NCBI RefSeq assembly: GCF_008629685.1
Contig: NZ_VWSF01000002.1
Coordinates: 1-64,000 of the forward strand
Length of the DNA stretch: 64,000 nt
Origin: Adhaeribacter rhizoryzae
GTDB taxonomy: Bacteria; Bacteroidota; Bacteroidia; Cytophagales; Hymenobacteraceae
Reading direction: 5' to 3'
The translations under genes and the position numbers were made by a program. A model generated the notes under the pieces. The model was not told the origin of the DNA, ran no database searches, and saw nothing but the letters and a program-made list of their open reading frames with translations. Shown in pieces: positions 16,748-26,951 of the stretch. Position 1 is the stretch's first letter. The number at the start of each line of letters is the position of its first letter.

Positions 16748-17905
16748 ATGAAAAAAGTTGCCATTTTAGGCTCTACGGGCTCCATTGGTACCCAAGCCCT
16801 GGAAGTAATATCGGCCCATCCGGAAGCTTTTGCAGTAGAGGTGCTAACGGCCCAGAATAATGCCGATTTGCTGATAAAGCAGGCCTTAGCCTTTAAACCC
16901 AATGTAGTGGTTATTGGCAACGAAAGCTACTACGATGCGGTTTTTGCCGCTCTGGACCCGCACAATATTAAAGTATACGCTGGCAGTAATGCTTTAAATG
17001 CGGTGGTAGAAATGGATACCATCGATGTGGTTTTAACAGCCATGGTGGGTTATGCCGGTTTAAAACCAACGTTGCGGGCTATTCAGTCGGGTAAAAATAT
17101 TGCCTTGGCTAATAAAGAAACCTTGGTAGTGGCGGGGCAACTGGTTACCGACCTGGCCCGGCAAAAAGGCGTTAATATTTACCCCGTCGATTCGGAACAC
17201 AGTGCTATTTTTCAGTGTTTAGCCGGCGAGTTTCATAATCCTATCGAAAAAATAATATTAACCGCTTCGGGCGGGCCTTTCCGGGGCAAAACCGAAAGTT
17301 TTCTCCAGAACGTTACCAAAGAGCAAGCCCTGAAACACCCTAACTGGGATATGGGCGCCAAAATTACCATCGACTCGGCTTCGCTCATGAACAAAGGCCT
17401 GGAAGTAATAGAAGCCAAGTGGTTATTCGGGCTGAATTACAACCAGATTGAGGTGGTGGTGCATCCGCAATCTATTGTGCACTCGCTGGTACAATTCGAA
17501 GATGGTTCCATTAAAGCGCAGTTGGGTTTGCCCGATATGAAGCTGCCCATTCAATACGCGCTAAGTTACCCCAACAGACTAAAAACAAATTTCCCGCGTT
17601 TTGATTTTGCCAATTACGGCCAGTTAACCTTTGAGCAACCCGACACCAAAACCTTCCGGAACCTAGCTTTGGCCAACGAAGCCATGACCCGCGGCGGCAA
17701 TATGCCTTGCGTGCTAAATGCCGCTAATGAAGTAGCCGTACAAGCTTTTCTGGAAGATAAAATCAAATTTCTGGCAATGTCGGACCTTATCGCAGATTGC
17801 TTGGCAAAAGTTGCTTATATTGCGGAACCTTCTTTCGACGATTATATTCAAACCGACCAGGCCACGCGCTTACGGGCCAAAGAGCTGATGAACGTACTGG
17901 CTTGA
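16748..17905 (+). CDS. dxr: 1-deoxy-D-xylulose 5-phosphate reductoisomerase
   Basis: Second step of the MEP isoprenoid pathway: DXP + NADPH to MEP. 385 aa. NADPH motif LGSTGSIGTQALEV at 7-20, ALANKETLVVAG in the Rossmann domain, metal/substrate residues in PVDSEHSAIFQC, the catalytic loop NWDMGAKITIDSASLMNKGLEVIEAKWLF, and the C-terminal helical domain (NAANEVAVQAFL). All expected active-site segments are intact. The next gene is rseP, a common neighbour of dxr in bacteria. Confidence 0.97.
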   Translation: MKKVAILGSTGSIGTQALEVISAHPEAFAVEVLTAQNNADLLIKQALAFKPNVVVIGNESYYDAVFAALDPHNIKVYAGSNALNAVVEMDTIDVVLTAMVGYAGLKPTLRAIQSGKNIALANKETLVVAGQLVTDLARQKGVNIYPVDSEHSAIFQCLAGEFHNPIEKIILTASGGPFRGKTESFLQNVTKEQALKHPNWDMGAKITIDSASLMNKGLEVIEAKWLFGLNYNQIEVVVHPQSIVHSLVQFEDGSIKAQLGLPDMKLPIQYALSYPNRLKTNFPRFDFANYGQLTFEQPDTKTFRNLALANEAMTRGGNMPCVLNAANEVAVQAFLEDKIKFLAMSDLIADCLAKVAYIAEPSFDDYIQTDQATRLRAKELMNVLA

Positions 17906-18002
17906 TAATTGAGAGAAAAGAAGGAAACAAAACATTTTTAGCTATACCGGCTTTTACAAATTAAAACAACCGGTTAACTTTTTGATTTTACAAGATTAAT
18001 AA

Positions 18003-19316
18003 ATGGATATTTTGGTAATGGTAGGCCAGTTAATTCTGGGCCTTACAATTTTAGTTGGATTACACGAACTCGGCCACATGTTAACCGCCAAATGGTTTGG
18101 CATGCGGGTTGAGAAATATGCCATTGGCTTTCCGCCGAAGGTATTAAGCAAGCAAATTGGCGAAACCGAATACATGATTGGCGCAATTCCACTGGGAGGC
18201 TTCGTAAAAATTACCGGTATGATAGATGAGTCGCTGGATACGGCGGCCATGAGTGCCGAGCCGCAACCTTACGAGTTCCGGGCTAAACCAGCCTGGCAAC
18301 GCCTGATAGTAATGATGGGCGGCATTATTGTAAATGTAATTACCGGCATTGTTATTTTTATTCTGCTTGCGCACCAATACGGCGAACCTTATTTGCCGGC
18401 AAATGAAGTAAAATACGGTGTGGTACCGAACGAGCTAGGTCAGCAAATGGGTTTCCGGACCGGCGATAAGATTGTAAAAATAAACGGGCAGCCGTTCGAA
18501 AACTTTGATGATATCTACGACCCGAATGTGCTGTTGGGAAAAGATGCCTATTATACCGTTAACCGCAACGGCCAGGAAGTAAATATTCCGATTCCGGCCG
18601 ATTTAATGGATAAAATGGCCGATAATAAAGATCAGCTGCGGTTTGTAGAAATAATATTGCCCTTTGAAGTAGGTAAAGTATTGCCCGGTAAACCAGCCGC
18701 TAAAGCCGGATTAGAACCAGGCGATAAAATTGTAAAGGTAGGCAATACCGAAACGCCTTATTTCCATAACCTGCAGCAAGCTTTGCTGGCCAATAAAGGA
18801 AAAGCCACGCCGCTAACCGTAGATCGCAACGGCCAGTTGCTTAATCTCACGGCCGAGATTGATGAAGAAGGCAAACTGGGTTTTGAAAGAAAGCCTTTGC
18901 TGCACTACTCCATAAAAGATTATACGCTGGCCGAAGCTATTCCGGCCGGTACCGAGAAAGCCTTTTCCATTATTACGACCAATATTAAAGGATTCGCTAA
19001 AATATTCCGGGGCGAAGCTTCGGCTTCAAAATCTTTAAGCGGCCCGATTGGCATTGCCCAGGTATTCGGTGATACTTTTAGCTGGCATAATTTCTGGTTT
19101 ATAACCGGTATGCTGTCGATGGTGCTGGCTTTTATGAACTTTTTACCTATTCCGGCTTTAGATGGCGGCCACGTCATGTTCCTGACTTACGAAATGGTAA
19201 GCGGCCAGAAACCTTCCGATAAGTTTTTAGAGAACGCCCAGAAAGTAGGCATGGTGCTTTTATTAGGCCTAATGGCGTTTGCCATCTTTAACGATGTATT
19301 TAAGTTAATTTTTTAA
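18003..19316 (+). CDS. rseP: RIP metalloprotease RseP (site-2 protease)
   Basis: Inner-membrane intramembrane zinc protease, 437 aa. Zinc motif HELGH at residues 21-25 in the first helix; the second half of the active site is FLPIPALDGGHVMF near 375. Two periplasmic PDZ regions lie between (about 125-215 and 220-300; PGKPAAKAGLEPGDKIVKV is the clearer one). It cleaves membrane-bound anti-sigma factors and remnant signal peptides. Gap to dxr is 97 bp; the following LysM gene starts 4 bp after the stop, so these two are co-transcribed. Confidence 0.95.
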   Translation: MDILVMVGQLILGLTILVGLHELGHMLTAKWFGMRVEKYAIGFPPKVLSKQIGETEYMIGAIPLGGFVKITGMIDESLDTAAMSAEPQPYEFRAKPAWQRLIVMMGGIIVNVITGIVIFILLAHQYGEPYLPANEVKYGVVPNELGQQMGFRTGDKIVKINGQPFENFDDIYDPNVLLGKDAYYTVNRNGQEVNIPIPADLMDKMADNKDQLRFVEIILPFEVGKVLPGKPAAKAGLEPGDKIVKVGNTETPYFHNLQQALLANKGKATPLTVDRNGQLLNLTAEIDEEGKLGFERKPLLHYSIKDYTLAEAIPAGTEKAFSIITTNIKGFAKIFRGEASASKSLSGPIGIAQVFGDTFSWHNFWFITGMLSMVLAFMNFLPIPALDGGHVMFLTYEMVSGQKPSDKFLENAQKVGMVLLLGLMAFAIFNDVFKLIF

Positions 19317-19320
19317 GCGT

Positions 19321-20415
19321 ATGCGGTGGGGAGGAAGCTTTCTTAAGGTAATTGGTCGCTTGACTTTTTTCTTAACCGGCGTTGTCTTTGCGCCAACTGC
19401 TTTTGCTCAAGCCATACCAGATGCAGCTTCCGTTGGTAATACGGCTACCGATTTTCACCTGGTGCAACAAGGCGATACGTATTACCGGTTATCGCGGCTT
19501 TACAAAGTACCCGTCTATTCTTTGCAGCACTGGAACGGCCCGGATTTAAAATTGGGTACCACCATCCGGGTAAAACCAGAGGCAGCATCCAATGTAGCAG
19601 CGGAAGAAACAGTACCAGTTGAACCGGCTCATAAACCAACCGAAAGCCCTGTTGTAGCTCCTGCAAAAAATAGTCTGTCTTCGGCAAAAATTAGTTCGGG
19701 CAACCGGGTGGTAGTGGTGCCGTTCGACCCCGCTCTTTATTTTTCTGATGCCGACAACGACATTGCCTGGCAATCTAAAGTTGAGAAGCAGAAGATTAGG
19801 TATATTTTTCAGGCCCGTTTAAATGCCTTGCTGCAAGCACCGGGTTACCAAAGTATTAATTTGGTAAATGTGCCGGTAGCCGATAGCGTTTATAACCCAA
19901 ATAATATTTATAAACAGCTTTCCTACAGCTACCAGAATATTAAAACGTCGGCTGTTCCGGCTATAGCGCCACCAAAAGAAAAAGGCTTGAAAGCCTGGGT
20001 AAAAAATACCCGGGAAAAAGTTGGCATAAGTAAAACAGAAGAGCCCGTTGGCGTTGCTTACGACGAAACAAAATATTACGGTGTTCGTGCAAATGACCCT
20101 GATTTATTCGCTACCTTAAGCAACAGCATCGGCGCTAATTATTTCATATTTATTAATCAGTTCGAAATATTTACCGATTATAATAATTGCATCGACCGGA
20201 CAACCAAGAATTTTGTCCGCAATTTCCGGGTGCATTATACTATTTACAATGCCCAGGGCGATTTGGTAGCGGGCAATAAAATATTAATTCCCTACGAATC
20301 GAACGTAAACGATATAAACAAAATAACGCGCGACAACCTGGGCAAAATGGCTAGCCGCATCATGGCCGATTTACCACCGCCCAGCGCTACCGATACCTCC
20401 GAAGCCCGAAACTAA
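19321..20415 (+). CDS. LysM-domain secreted protein
   Basis: 364 aa. Hydrophobic signal segment about 10-30 (ending AFAQA), one LysM domain at about 45-83 (LVQQGDTYYRLSRLYKVPVYSLQHWN), a low-complexity Pro/Val/Ala linker (85-120), then a C-terminal domain of about 230 residues (VVVVPFDPALYFSDADNDIA...) that I do not recognise. LysM binds peptidoglycan glycans, so it is probably periplasmic and cell-wall attached. It starts 4 bp after rseP and is likely translated with it. The role in the envelope is unknown. Confidence 0.85.
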   Translation: MRWGGSFLKVIGRLTFFLTGVVFAPTAFAQAIPDAASVGNTATDFHLVQQGDTYYRLSRLYKVPVYSLQHWNGPDLKLGTTIRVKPEAASNVAAEETVPVEPAHKPTESPVVAPAKNSLSSAKISSGNRVVVVPFDPALYFSDADNDIAWQSKVEKQKIRYIFQARLNALLQAPGYQSINLVNVPVADSVYNPNNIYKQLSYSYQNIKTSAVPAIAPPKEKGLKAWVKNTREKVGISKTEEPVGVAYDETKYYGVRANDPDLFATLSNSIGANYFIFINQFEIFTDYNNCIDRTTKNFVRNFRVHYTIYNAQGDLVAGNKILIPYESNVNDINKITRDNLGKMASRIMADLPPPSATDTSEARN

Positions 20416-20976
20416 AAGGTAAATTTAAATTTCTTACAATTTTAGTTGATCACCCTAATGGTAAGTTGGTAAGTATTTTTTATTATCCTCGCTAAAGCAA
20501 ATTTTAGAAAAAAGCATAGTAGAATTGGTTGATGTGCTTAAGTTATAGCGGTCATGTTGAGCCTAGCAAAATAGCTGAATCTATCTACTTTTTCATAGTT
20601 TTAATAGATCCTTCGACAAGCTCAGGATGACCAATAATGTACCCTAAAGCGCAGGTTTCGCTTTATAATGGTATAACCAGATAATTAGATACCAATTAAA
20701 ACACGCCTCATTCATTTTTATATACAGCCAGCAGCTACGAAGCAGACTACATCAGTTTGGGCGATGAAGGCCTTTCAGGTTTCCGGTGCGCAGCATTCCG
20801 ACGGAGGAGGAAAGGAAAGATGAGCAGCCCGAATGACCAAACGGGCCCCGCCGGGCAGGAGCAAACTTAGACCTAAAATATTAGTTAGCACCTCAGCATT
20901 GAAAGATGAAATCTTTCAAAAGAAAATAACTTAATATTGAATTAAAATATTAATTAAATAGCCTTTCAACCCAATA
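20416..20976. other. Intergenic region with repeat and GC-rich block
   Basis: Between the convergent LysM and OmpA-like genes. Contains the dispersed repeat at 20551-20632 and a GC-rich block at about 20730-20872 that reads open in one plus-strand frame (SLGDEGLSGFRCAAF then RRRRKGKMSSPNDQTGPAG) without a proper upstream start. No convincing gene. Confidence 0.4.
20551..20632. repeat. Dispersed palindromic intergenic repeat, copy 2 (GTCAT..GAGC variant)
   Basis: gtcatgttgagc at the left and gctcaggatgac at the right are near-perfect inverted repeats. An inner ctatct/agat pairing continues the stem. The right arm reads ccttcgacaagctcagga, a sequence type repeated widely in Cytophagales genomes. 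Confidence 0.6.
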
Positions 20977-22959
20977 CTATTTCCCATTTGGTTTAATAAT
21001 CTTAAACTCTACCCGTCGGTTAATGCGCCGGTCTTCTTCGGTATTTTCTTCTTTTAACGGTTCGGAACTTCCATAGCCCCAGGCCTCAATCCGGCTTTCC
21101 GGAAATTTGCCTTTAAGCATAATATATTTTTTGATGGCATCGGCCCGCTTCTGCGATAAGTCCAGGTTAAAATCCGGGTCGCCGCTGGCATCGGTATGGC
21201 CGCTTATTTTAAGTTTAAACCCCGGATGATCGGCCATAAACAGAACAATCCGGTCCAGAATACCTTCCATGCCGGGCTTTACCTGCGCCGATTTTTCTTC
21301 AAACTCAATATTCTTAAAGATGAGCGGTAAGCTGTAATCAATTACCGAGGTCATTATTTTAAAAAGCGTATCTTGTTTCAAGTCAAACTTTTTTTCCACC
21401 GAAAAATAATCCGGACTCTGAATAATCATCATGTAACGGTTCTCGTCAATCAGGTCAAAATCGAAAGAACCATCGTCGCGCAAATATTTAGAAGCGACCT
21501 CAATACCGTTTTCCAGATCAATAATAGAAATAATGCCCTGTAAAGGTCTGTTTGTAACGGAATCAATTAAAGTGCCTTCCAGGTGGGTTACAGCCAGCGG
21601 GTGCGCCTCCATGGGCAACGGAAACGAATACAAATCCAGGTTTTTCAGGTCGTCGGGTTCGGAGCGGGCGTAATATAAATTTTTAGAACTGCTATCGATG
21701 GTGAAATAATATTCGCTGCCTTTGCCGTTTACCAGCGGGCCAATATTGCGGGGTTCCTGCCAGCGGCCGTTTATCCGGTAAGTTTTGTAAATATCGAAAT
21801 CGCCGTAATTTAACAATTGTCCGCGCGAACTGAAGTACAACACCTGGTACAACGGATGAATAAAAGGACTCACTTCGCTCTCGCGGGTATTTATAACCGG
21901 TCCGGCATTTTGGGCCGGCGCCCAGCGCCCGTTTTTAAGTTTATACGTAAAATAAATATCAGATAAGCCAAAGCCACCCAGCCGGTCGGAAGCAAAATAT
22001 AAGGTGTCTTCGTTGCGCGATAAACTGGGCTGCGAATCCCAGGCACTGCTGTTCACCGTAGCCCCCAAATTCCGGATATTGCCCCAGGAACCATCTTTTA
22101 GCTTACTGGCTACAAAAATATCGCAGTTGCCGTGGCAATTGGGGCAATCGCAGCGGGTAAAATACAAGGTTTGGCCATCTTTGGTCAGGCAAGCCGATCC
22201 TTCGTTGTAAATGCTGTTTACGGGTTTGCCAAAAGATTTGGCCTCGTCCCAGTAGCCATCCTGGTTAGCGGTGTAAAATAAATCTTCGTTAGGGGTGCTT
22301 TGAATATCTTTCCGCCGGATGCGTTTCGAAGAAAATATTAATTGCTTTTGGTCTGGGGCAATAACCGGGGCGTAATCTTCGTGTTTAGAATTTATACTTG
22401 GGCCCATGTTGGTGTAAACCCCTTTGGGTGGCTGAAAAGCGCTAATGCCTTTGCGGTATTCCACTAATTCGTAATAATGTTTCAGGGGCACGTACAAGGC
22501 CTTTTGCCCGGTTTCGAGCGAATCGAAGTACTGTGGTATTTTTTTTACATCGGAGCAGTGGTGTTTTAGCGCCAATCGGTAATAAGCTACTGCCCGGGCT
22601 TTATTGCCGGTACGCTCGTAAAGCTGACCCAACTGCCACAGCAGCGGCGTATCTTTGTAGAAATTTTCTACTCCAAAATTGCTTACATAAGCTTGTAGCA
22701 AAGGCAATGCTTTTTCCCAGTCTTTTCTTCTTTCCAGCTTCCGGATAGCACCTTTCTGCCGACGATTTTCGTAGTAAGGTATTTTATTCAGGTTTGGGAA
22801 ATCCAGAGTTGTTTCGGCTTTGGGTGTTAGCTGGCGGAACGTACTGTCAGTAGGTTGTGGGCGACCAGGCCCAAAAGGAGATTGCTGCTGAGCCGCAGCT
22901 AAGAGAGGGGGCAACAGCAAGAATAAGAAAAGCAACCTGTTAAGAAAGTTTTTCTGCAT
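20977..22959 (-). CDS. PorE-like OmpA family protein (TPR, PD40 propeller, CRD, OmpA)
   Basis: 660 aa with signal peptide (about 1-24, LLAAAQQQ; no lipobox). Order: TPR-like helices (about 70-140), PD40/WD40-type beta-propeller repeats (about 190-430, e.g. APVIAPDQKQLIFSSKR, PSLSRNEDTLYFASDRLGG), carboxypeptidase-regulatory-like domain (about 455-520), and a C-terminal OmpA peptidoglycan-binding domain (about 545-660; ISGHTDASGDPDFNLDLS then RADAIKKY). This is the architecture of PorE, the type IX secretion component that anchors the machine to peptidoglycan; many paralogues share it, so a specific T9SS role is an inference. The frameshifted porQ lies 2.8 kb away. Confidence 0.85.
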   Translation of the reverse strand: MQKNFLNRLLFLFLLLPPLLAAAQQQSPFGPGRPQPTDSTFRQLTPKAETTLDFPNLNKIPYYENRRQKGAIRKLERRKDWEKALPLLQAYVSNFGVENFYKDTPLLWQLGQLYERTGNKARAVAYYRLALKHHCSDVKKIPQYFDSLETGQKALYVPLKHYYELVEYRKGISAFQPPKGVYTNMGPSINSKHEDYAPVIAPDQKQLIFSSKRIRRKDIQSTPNEDLFYTANQDGYWDEAKSFGKPVNSIYNEGSACLTKDGQTLYFTRCDCPNCHGNCDIFVASKLKDGSWGNIRNLGATVNSSAWDSQPSLSRNEDTLYFASDRLGGFGLSDIYFTYKLKNGRWAPAQNAGPVINTRESEVSPFIHPLYQVLYFSSRGQLLNYGDFDIYKTYRINGRWQEPRNIGPLVNGKGSEYYFTIDSSSKNLYYARSEPDDLKNLDLYSFPLPMEAHPLAVTHLEGTLIDSVTNRPLQGIISIIDLENGIEVASKYLRDDGSFDFDLIDENRYMMIIQSPDYFSVEKKFDLKQDTLFKIMTSVIDYSLPLIFKNIEFEEKSAQVKPGMEGILDRIVLFMADHPGFKLKISGHTDASGDPDFNLDLSQKRADAIKKYIMLKGKFPESRIEAWGYGSSEPLKEENTEEDRRINRRVEFKIIKPNGK

Positions 22960-23137
22960 GCCTCCTAATGTGTGTTCAGAACCATAATAGGCTTAACGGT
23001 AAACCTAACAAAATTACTATTTTTACCCATATATTTGTGTTTACTAATGTATAAAATACAAAAAAAGATTTAGCTTTTAAACGTAAGGATATTTTAAAAT
23101 TTTGTTAACTTGGAAGGGGCAGATAGCCGGCGGGAAT

Positions 23138-23152
23138 TGGCACGTCTCTTGT
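23138..23152 (+). promoter_or_regulatory. Sigma-54-like -24/-12 element upstream of lon
   Basis: TGGCACGTCTCTTGT matches the sigma-54 consensus TGGCAC-N5-TTGC except for the last base (T for C), with correct GG to G spacing. It lies 73 bp before the lon start. Whether this species has RpoN cannot be seen here. Confidence 0.35.
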
Positions 23153-23198
23153 TTTTATAGTACCTTCACGTATTAATTTACTTTAATCCGACTTGTGC

Positions 23199-23211
23199 TG
23201 CCAAATTGGCA
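23199..23211. promoter_or_regulatory. Palindrome in the lon leader (possible operator)
   Basis: Perfect 6-1-6 palindrome tgccaa-a-ttggca, 14 bp before the lon ATG. Its right arm repeats the aattggcac of the sigma-54-like element 78 bp upstream. Confidence 0.35.
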
Positions 23212-23224
23212 CTCTATATACTAT

Positions 23225-25732
23225 ATGAATTATAATTCAAAAAGCTTTCTTCAGAATCTGATGCTAACCGACTTAGCCGATGAAAATGAAGATATTATTT
23301 CTATTATTACCACCGACCCCGCTGAAGACAAAGAAGAGAATAATTTACCCACCTCTTTGGCTATATTGCCGGTTCGTAATACTGTACTGTTTCCGGGAGT
23401 AGTGCTGCCGGTAACGGTTACCCGTAAAAAATCGGTTCGGTTAGTGCGCAAAGCCTACCGGGGCGATAAAATAATTGGGGTAGTAGCCCAGAAAAATACC
23501 ACCAGCGATGATCCCGCCATCGAGGATTTGTACCAGGTAGGTACCATGGCCAAAATATTAAAAATGCTGGTGCTGCCCGATGGTAATACCACCATTATTA
23601 TCCAGGGCCAGAGCCGTTTCGAAATAGAAGAAGTAACCCAGGATATTCCGTTTCTGACCGCTACGGTAAAATATTGCCACGAAACGTTTCCAAATAAAAA
23701 AAGCCGGGAAGTAAAAGCGTTGGTGCAATCGTTGAAAGATGCAGCTGCCAAAATGCTGAAACTAAACCCCGAAATACCACAAGAAGCCCAGATTGCCCTC
23801 GATAATATTGATAGCCCGAGTTTTTTAACGCATTTCCTGTCGTCGAATATTAACGTAGAAGTGCAGCTAAAACAAAAGTTGCTCGAAATTAACGACGGTG
23901 TGGAACGCGGCACTACCTTGCTGGAACTCATGCTAAAGGAAATTCAGCTTCTGGAAATAAAGCAGGAAATCCAGACCAAGGTGCATACCGATATTGATCA
24001 GCAGCAGCGCGATTATTTTTTGCGTCAGCAGATTAAAGTATTGCAGGACGAACTGGGTTTTGACGGCCCCGACCAGGAAATTGATAAGTTGCGGACGGCG
24101 GCAGCCAAGAAAAAATGGCCCGAAACCGTAGCCAAACACTTTAACAAAGAACTGGATAAATTATCGCGTATTAACCCGGCCGCTGCCGAATACCCGGTAT
24201 CTTTAAACTACGCCGAGTTTTTGCTGGAACTGCCCTGGGGCGAATACACAAAAGATAATTTTAACCTGAAGCGCACCAAAAAAATTCTGGATGCTGACCA
24301 CTACGGCCTGGAAAAAGTAAAAGAGCGCATCATCGAATATATTGCCGTTCTGAAACTAAAGAACGACATGAAAGCCCCTATTTTGTGTTTGTACGGCCCG
24401 CCAGGCGTAGGTAAAACTTCTTTGGGCCGATCTATTGCCAAATCTTTGGGTCGTAAATACGTGCGCATGTCGTTGGGTGGCGTACGCGACGAAGCCGAAA
24501 TTCGCGGGCACCGCAAAACCTACGTGGGTGCCATGCCCGGCCGTATTATTAGCAGTCTTAAAAAAGTTGGTACGGCTAACCCGGTAATGGTACTCGACGA
24601 AATCGATAAAATCAGCTCAGATTTTCGCGGCGATCCGTCTTCGGCGTTATTAGAAGTTTTGGACCCCGAGCAGAACAGCACTTTCGTAGATAATTACCTG
24701 GAAGTAGAATACGACTTATCCAAAATATTATTTATTGCCACCGCCAATTCCCTCGATACCATTCATCCGGCCCTCCGCGACCGCATGGAAATTATTGATA
24801 TTACGGGTTATACCATTGAGGAAAAGGTAGAAATTGCCAAAAAGCACCTGGTGCCGAAGCAAAAAACCGAACATGGCCTCGACCAGAAAGATGTAGCTAT
24901 TGCTAATGGGGCCATCCGTAAAGTAATCGAAGATTATACCCGCGAATCGGGCGTGCGGAACCTGGAACGGAAATTGGGCGCTCTGGTGCGGAATATAGCC
25001 AAATCCAAAGCCATGGAAGTAGAATATAAAAAAACCGTGGAGGCTGCGGATGTGGCGCAAATTCTGGGGCCCGAAATATTTGACAAAGAGCTTTACCAGG
25101 ACAACGATACCGCTGGCGTGGTTACGGGCTTAGCCTGGACCTCGGTAGGCGGCGATATATTATTTATTGAATCGATTGTAAGCCGCGGCCGGGGCAAATT
25201 AACGTTATCGGGGCAGTTAGGCGATGTAATGAAAGAATCGGCGGTAACGGCCCTTTCTTACCTCAAAGCGCACGCTTCGGACTTAGAAATCGATTACCGG
25301 TTGTTCGATCAGTACGATTTGCATATTCACTTCCCGGAAGGTGCCGTTCCGAAAGATGGTCCTTCGGCGGGTATTGCTATTTTTACGGCCATAGCTTCGG
25401 TGTTTACCCAGCGTAAAGTACGGTCGCGGTTGGCCATGACCGGCGAAATAACCCTGCGGGGCAAGGTATTGCCCGTAGGTGGTATTAAAGAAAAAATATT
25501 AGCGGCCAAGCGGGCTGGTATTACCGATGTGATATTGTGCGTGAAGAACCGGAAAGATATCAGCGAAATTTCGGCCGAATACCTCAAAGGTTTAAATATT
25601 CATTATGTAGATAAAGTAGATGGGGTGCTGGAGCTGGCCTTGTTGCCCGAAAAGGTTAAAAATCCGCTGCATTTAGCCGTTATTGAACCGCCGGTACCTA
25701 ACCAAACTTTAGCCGATACTTACGTGGTTTAA
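23225..25732 (+). CDS. lon: ATP-dependent protease Lon
   Basis: Cytoplasmic quality-control AAA+ serine protease. From ATG 23225 it has 835 aa (the GTG at 23195 would add 10 residues over a leader palindrome; I prefer the ATG). N-terminal substrate domain (about 40-240, [19 protein letters not shown]), AAA+ module with Walker [13 protein letters not shown] and Walker [11 protein letters not shown], sensor-2 region, and the protease domain with the Ser-Lys dyad: Ser in [12 protein letters not shown] and Lys in [14 protein letters not shown]. All key residues are intact. A sigma-54-like promoter and a palindrome lie just upstream. Confidence 0.97.
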   Translation: MNYNSKSFLQNLMLTDLADENEDIISIITTDPAEDKEENNLPTSLAILPVRNTVLFPGVVLPVTVTRKKSVRLVRKAYRGDKIIGVVAQKNTTSDDPAIEDLYQVGTMAKILKMLVLPDGNTTIIIQGQSRFEIEEVTQDIPFLTATVKYCHETFPNKKSREVKALVQSLKDAAAKMLKLNPEIPQEAQIALDNIDSPSFLTHFLSSNINVEVQLKQKLLEINDGVERGTTLLELMLKEIQLLEIKQEIQTKVHTDIDQQQRDYFLRQQIKVLQDELGFDGPDQEIDKLRTAAAKKKWPETVAKHFNKELDKLSRINPAAAEYPVSLNYAEFLLELPWGEYTKDNFNLKRTKKILDADHYGLEKVKERIIEYIAVLKLKNDMKAPILCLYGPPGVGKTSLGRSIAKSLGRKYVRMSLGGVRDEAEIRGHRKTYVGAMPGRIISSLKKVGTANPVMVLDEIDKISSDFRGDPSSALLEVLDPEQNSTFVDNYLEVEYDLSKILFIATANSLDTIHPALRDRMEIIDITGYTIEEKVEIAKKHLVPKQKTEHGLDQKDVAIANGAIRKVIEDYTRESGVRNLERKLGALVRNIAKSKAMEVEYKKTVEAADVAQILGPEIFDKELYQDNDTAGVVTGLAWTSVGGDILFIESIVSRGRGKLTLSGQLGDVMKESAVTALSYLKAHASDLEIDYRLFDQYDLHIHFPEGAVPKDGPSAGIAIFTAIASVFTQRKVRSRLAMTGEITLRGKVLPVGGIKEKILAAKRAGITDVILCVKNRKDISEISAEYLKGLNIHYVDKVDGVLELALLPEKVKNPLHLAVIEPPVPNQTLADTYVV

Positions 25733-25757
25733 GCCCCGGTAATTATTGCCCGAAAAT

Positions 25758-26785
25758 ATGCACAAATATTGGCTGCTTTTTTTAGGGCTTATAATTAGGC
25801 TGGCAGCAAACAGCCAGGTAGGCGCTGCTACTTTTAGTTTTCTGAATTTACCCGCTAACGCGAAAGTAGCAGCGCTGGGCGGTTTTACCATGGGGCAAGG
25901 GCCGGAAGTTTACCTGGTAACAGCAAACCCGGCCCTGCTGCAGCCCCAAATGCACCAGCAAGTTGCTTTCAGCTCCACGATTTTTCTGGCCGATATTGCT
26001 TACCACAATTTGCAATACGCTACCCACCTCAAGCATTACGGCACCTGGCTATGGGCTTGTCTTACCTAGATTTTGGAGAATTTACCCAACGCGATGCCGC
26101 CGGCCAGGAAGAAGGTACGTTTACGGTAAATGCCTATAACCTGAACCTAACGCGAATTTCTACCCTAAATGCTTTTACCTTAGGTATAACGGCTAAACTG
26201 GCGGTAGCTGGCATGGCCGAATATAAAGCAGTAGCCGTTTTAACCGATATTGGCGGAATATTCAAGCATCCGGAAAAAGATTTAACCGTTGGCTTGGTAT
26301 TAAAAAATATTGGCTACGAGGTAAAATCGTTTAACGGAAACGAGCCGGAACCTTTGCCTTTCGATGCCCAATTAGGTTTTACATACAAGCCGGAGCACAT
26401 GCCGCTGCGTTTCTCCCTTACAGCCCATCACCTCCAAAACTTTAACCTAACTTTCGCCGATACCACTGTTACGCCTCAATCAGGCCGGAAAAATAAAAAA
26501 TCGGTAGGCAACGAAATAGCCCGGCATTTGGTAGTGGGTACCGAGTTTTTACTGATCAAGAATTTTGCAGTGCGGGCAGGTTACAATCATCTTCGGTGCC
26601 GCGAACTCCGGCTCGAAAACGCCGGCGGTGCAGCTGGCTTTTCGCTTGGGGCCATGCTCCGGAGAAAAGCTTTTCAGTTAGATTATGCTCGGGCAACTTA
26701 CCACGTGGCTAGTGCCAGCAATAATTTTACGGTAAGTACCAGCTTGCAGAAAATATTCAAACCTAAAAAAGAAAAAGCGGCCTGA
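25758..26785 (+). pseudogene. porQ: Type IX secretion protein PorQ, interrupted by a one-base frameshift
   Basis: Two frames make one protein. The first part (25758-26069) has a signal peptide (ending AANSQ) and reads GAATFSFLNLPANAKVAALGG and ATHLKHYGTW; the second (from 26051) continues MGLSYLDFGEFTQRDAAGQ to the end. At 26046-26050 the sequence is tggct where tgggct would restore GTWAMGLSYLDFGEF, so one G appears lost. PorQ is an outer-membrane beta-barrel (FadL/PorV-like) of the T9SS attachment complex (PorU-V-Q-Z). Everything either side of the break looks intact, so a sequencing error in a G run or a very recent mutation is more likely than an old pseudogene. It follows lon by 25 bp. 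Confidence 0.8.
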
Positions 26786-26951
26786 ATCTGGCTGGTAAAA
26801 TATTCTTTTAAGCCTGTAACTCTTGTAATTAAAACTTATGGCTTAATTTTGGCACAACCAGTATCTACGTTACCGTAAGCTCCTTAGGAGCTGCGGTACA
26901 TTAAAAATATTCATTTAAAATGACAGCCTGGCTGTATTTACTTACGAAAGC

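Noticed and set aside
23195-23224. GTG start of lon at 23195
   Set aside because: It would put the leader palindrome inside the coding region and adds residues not typical of Lon; the ATG at 23225 is better.
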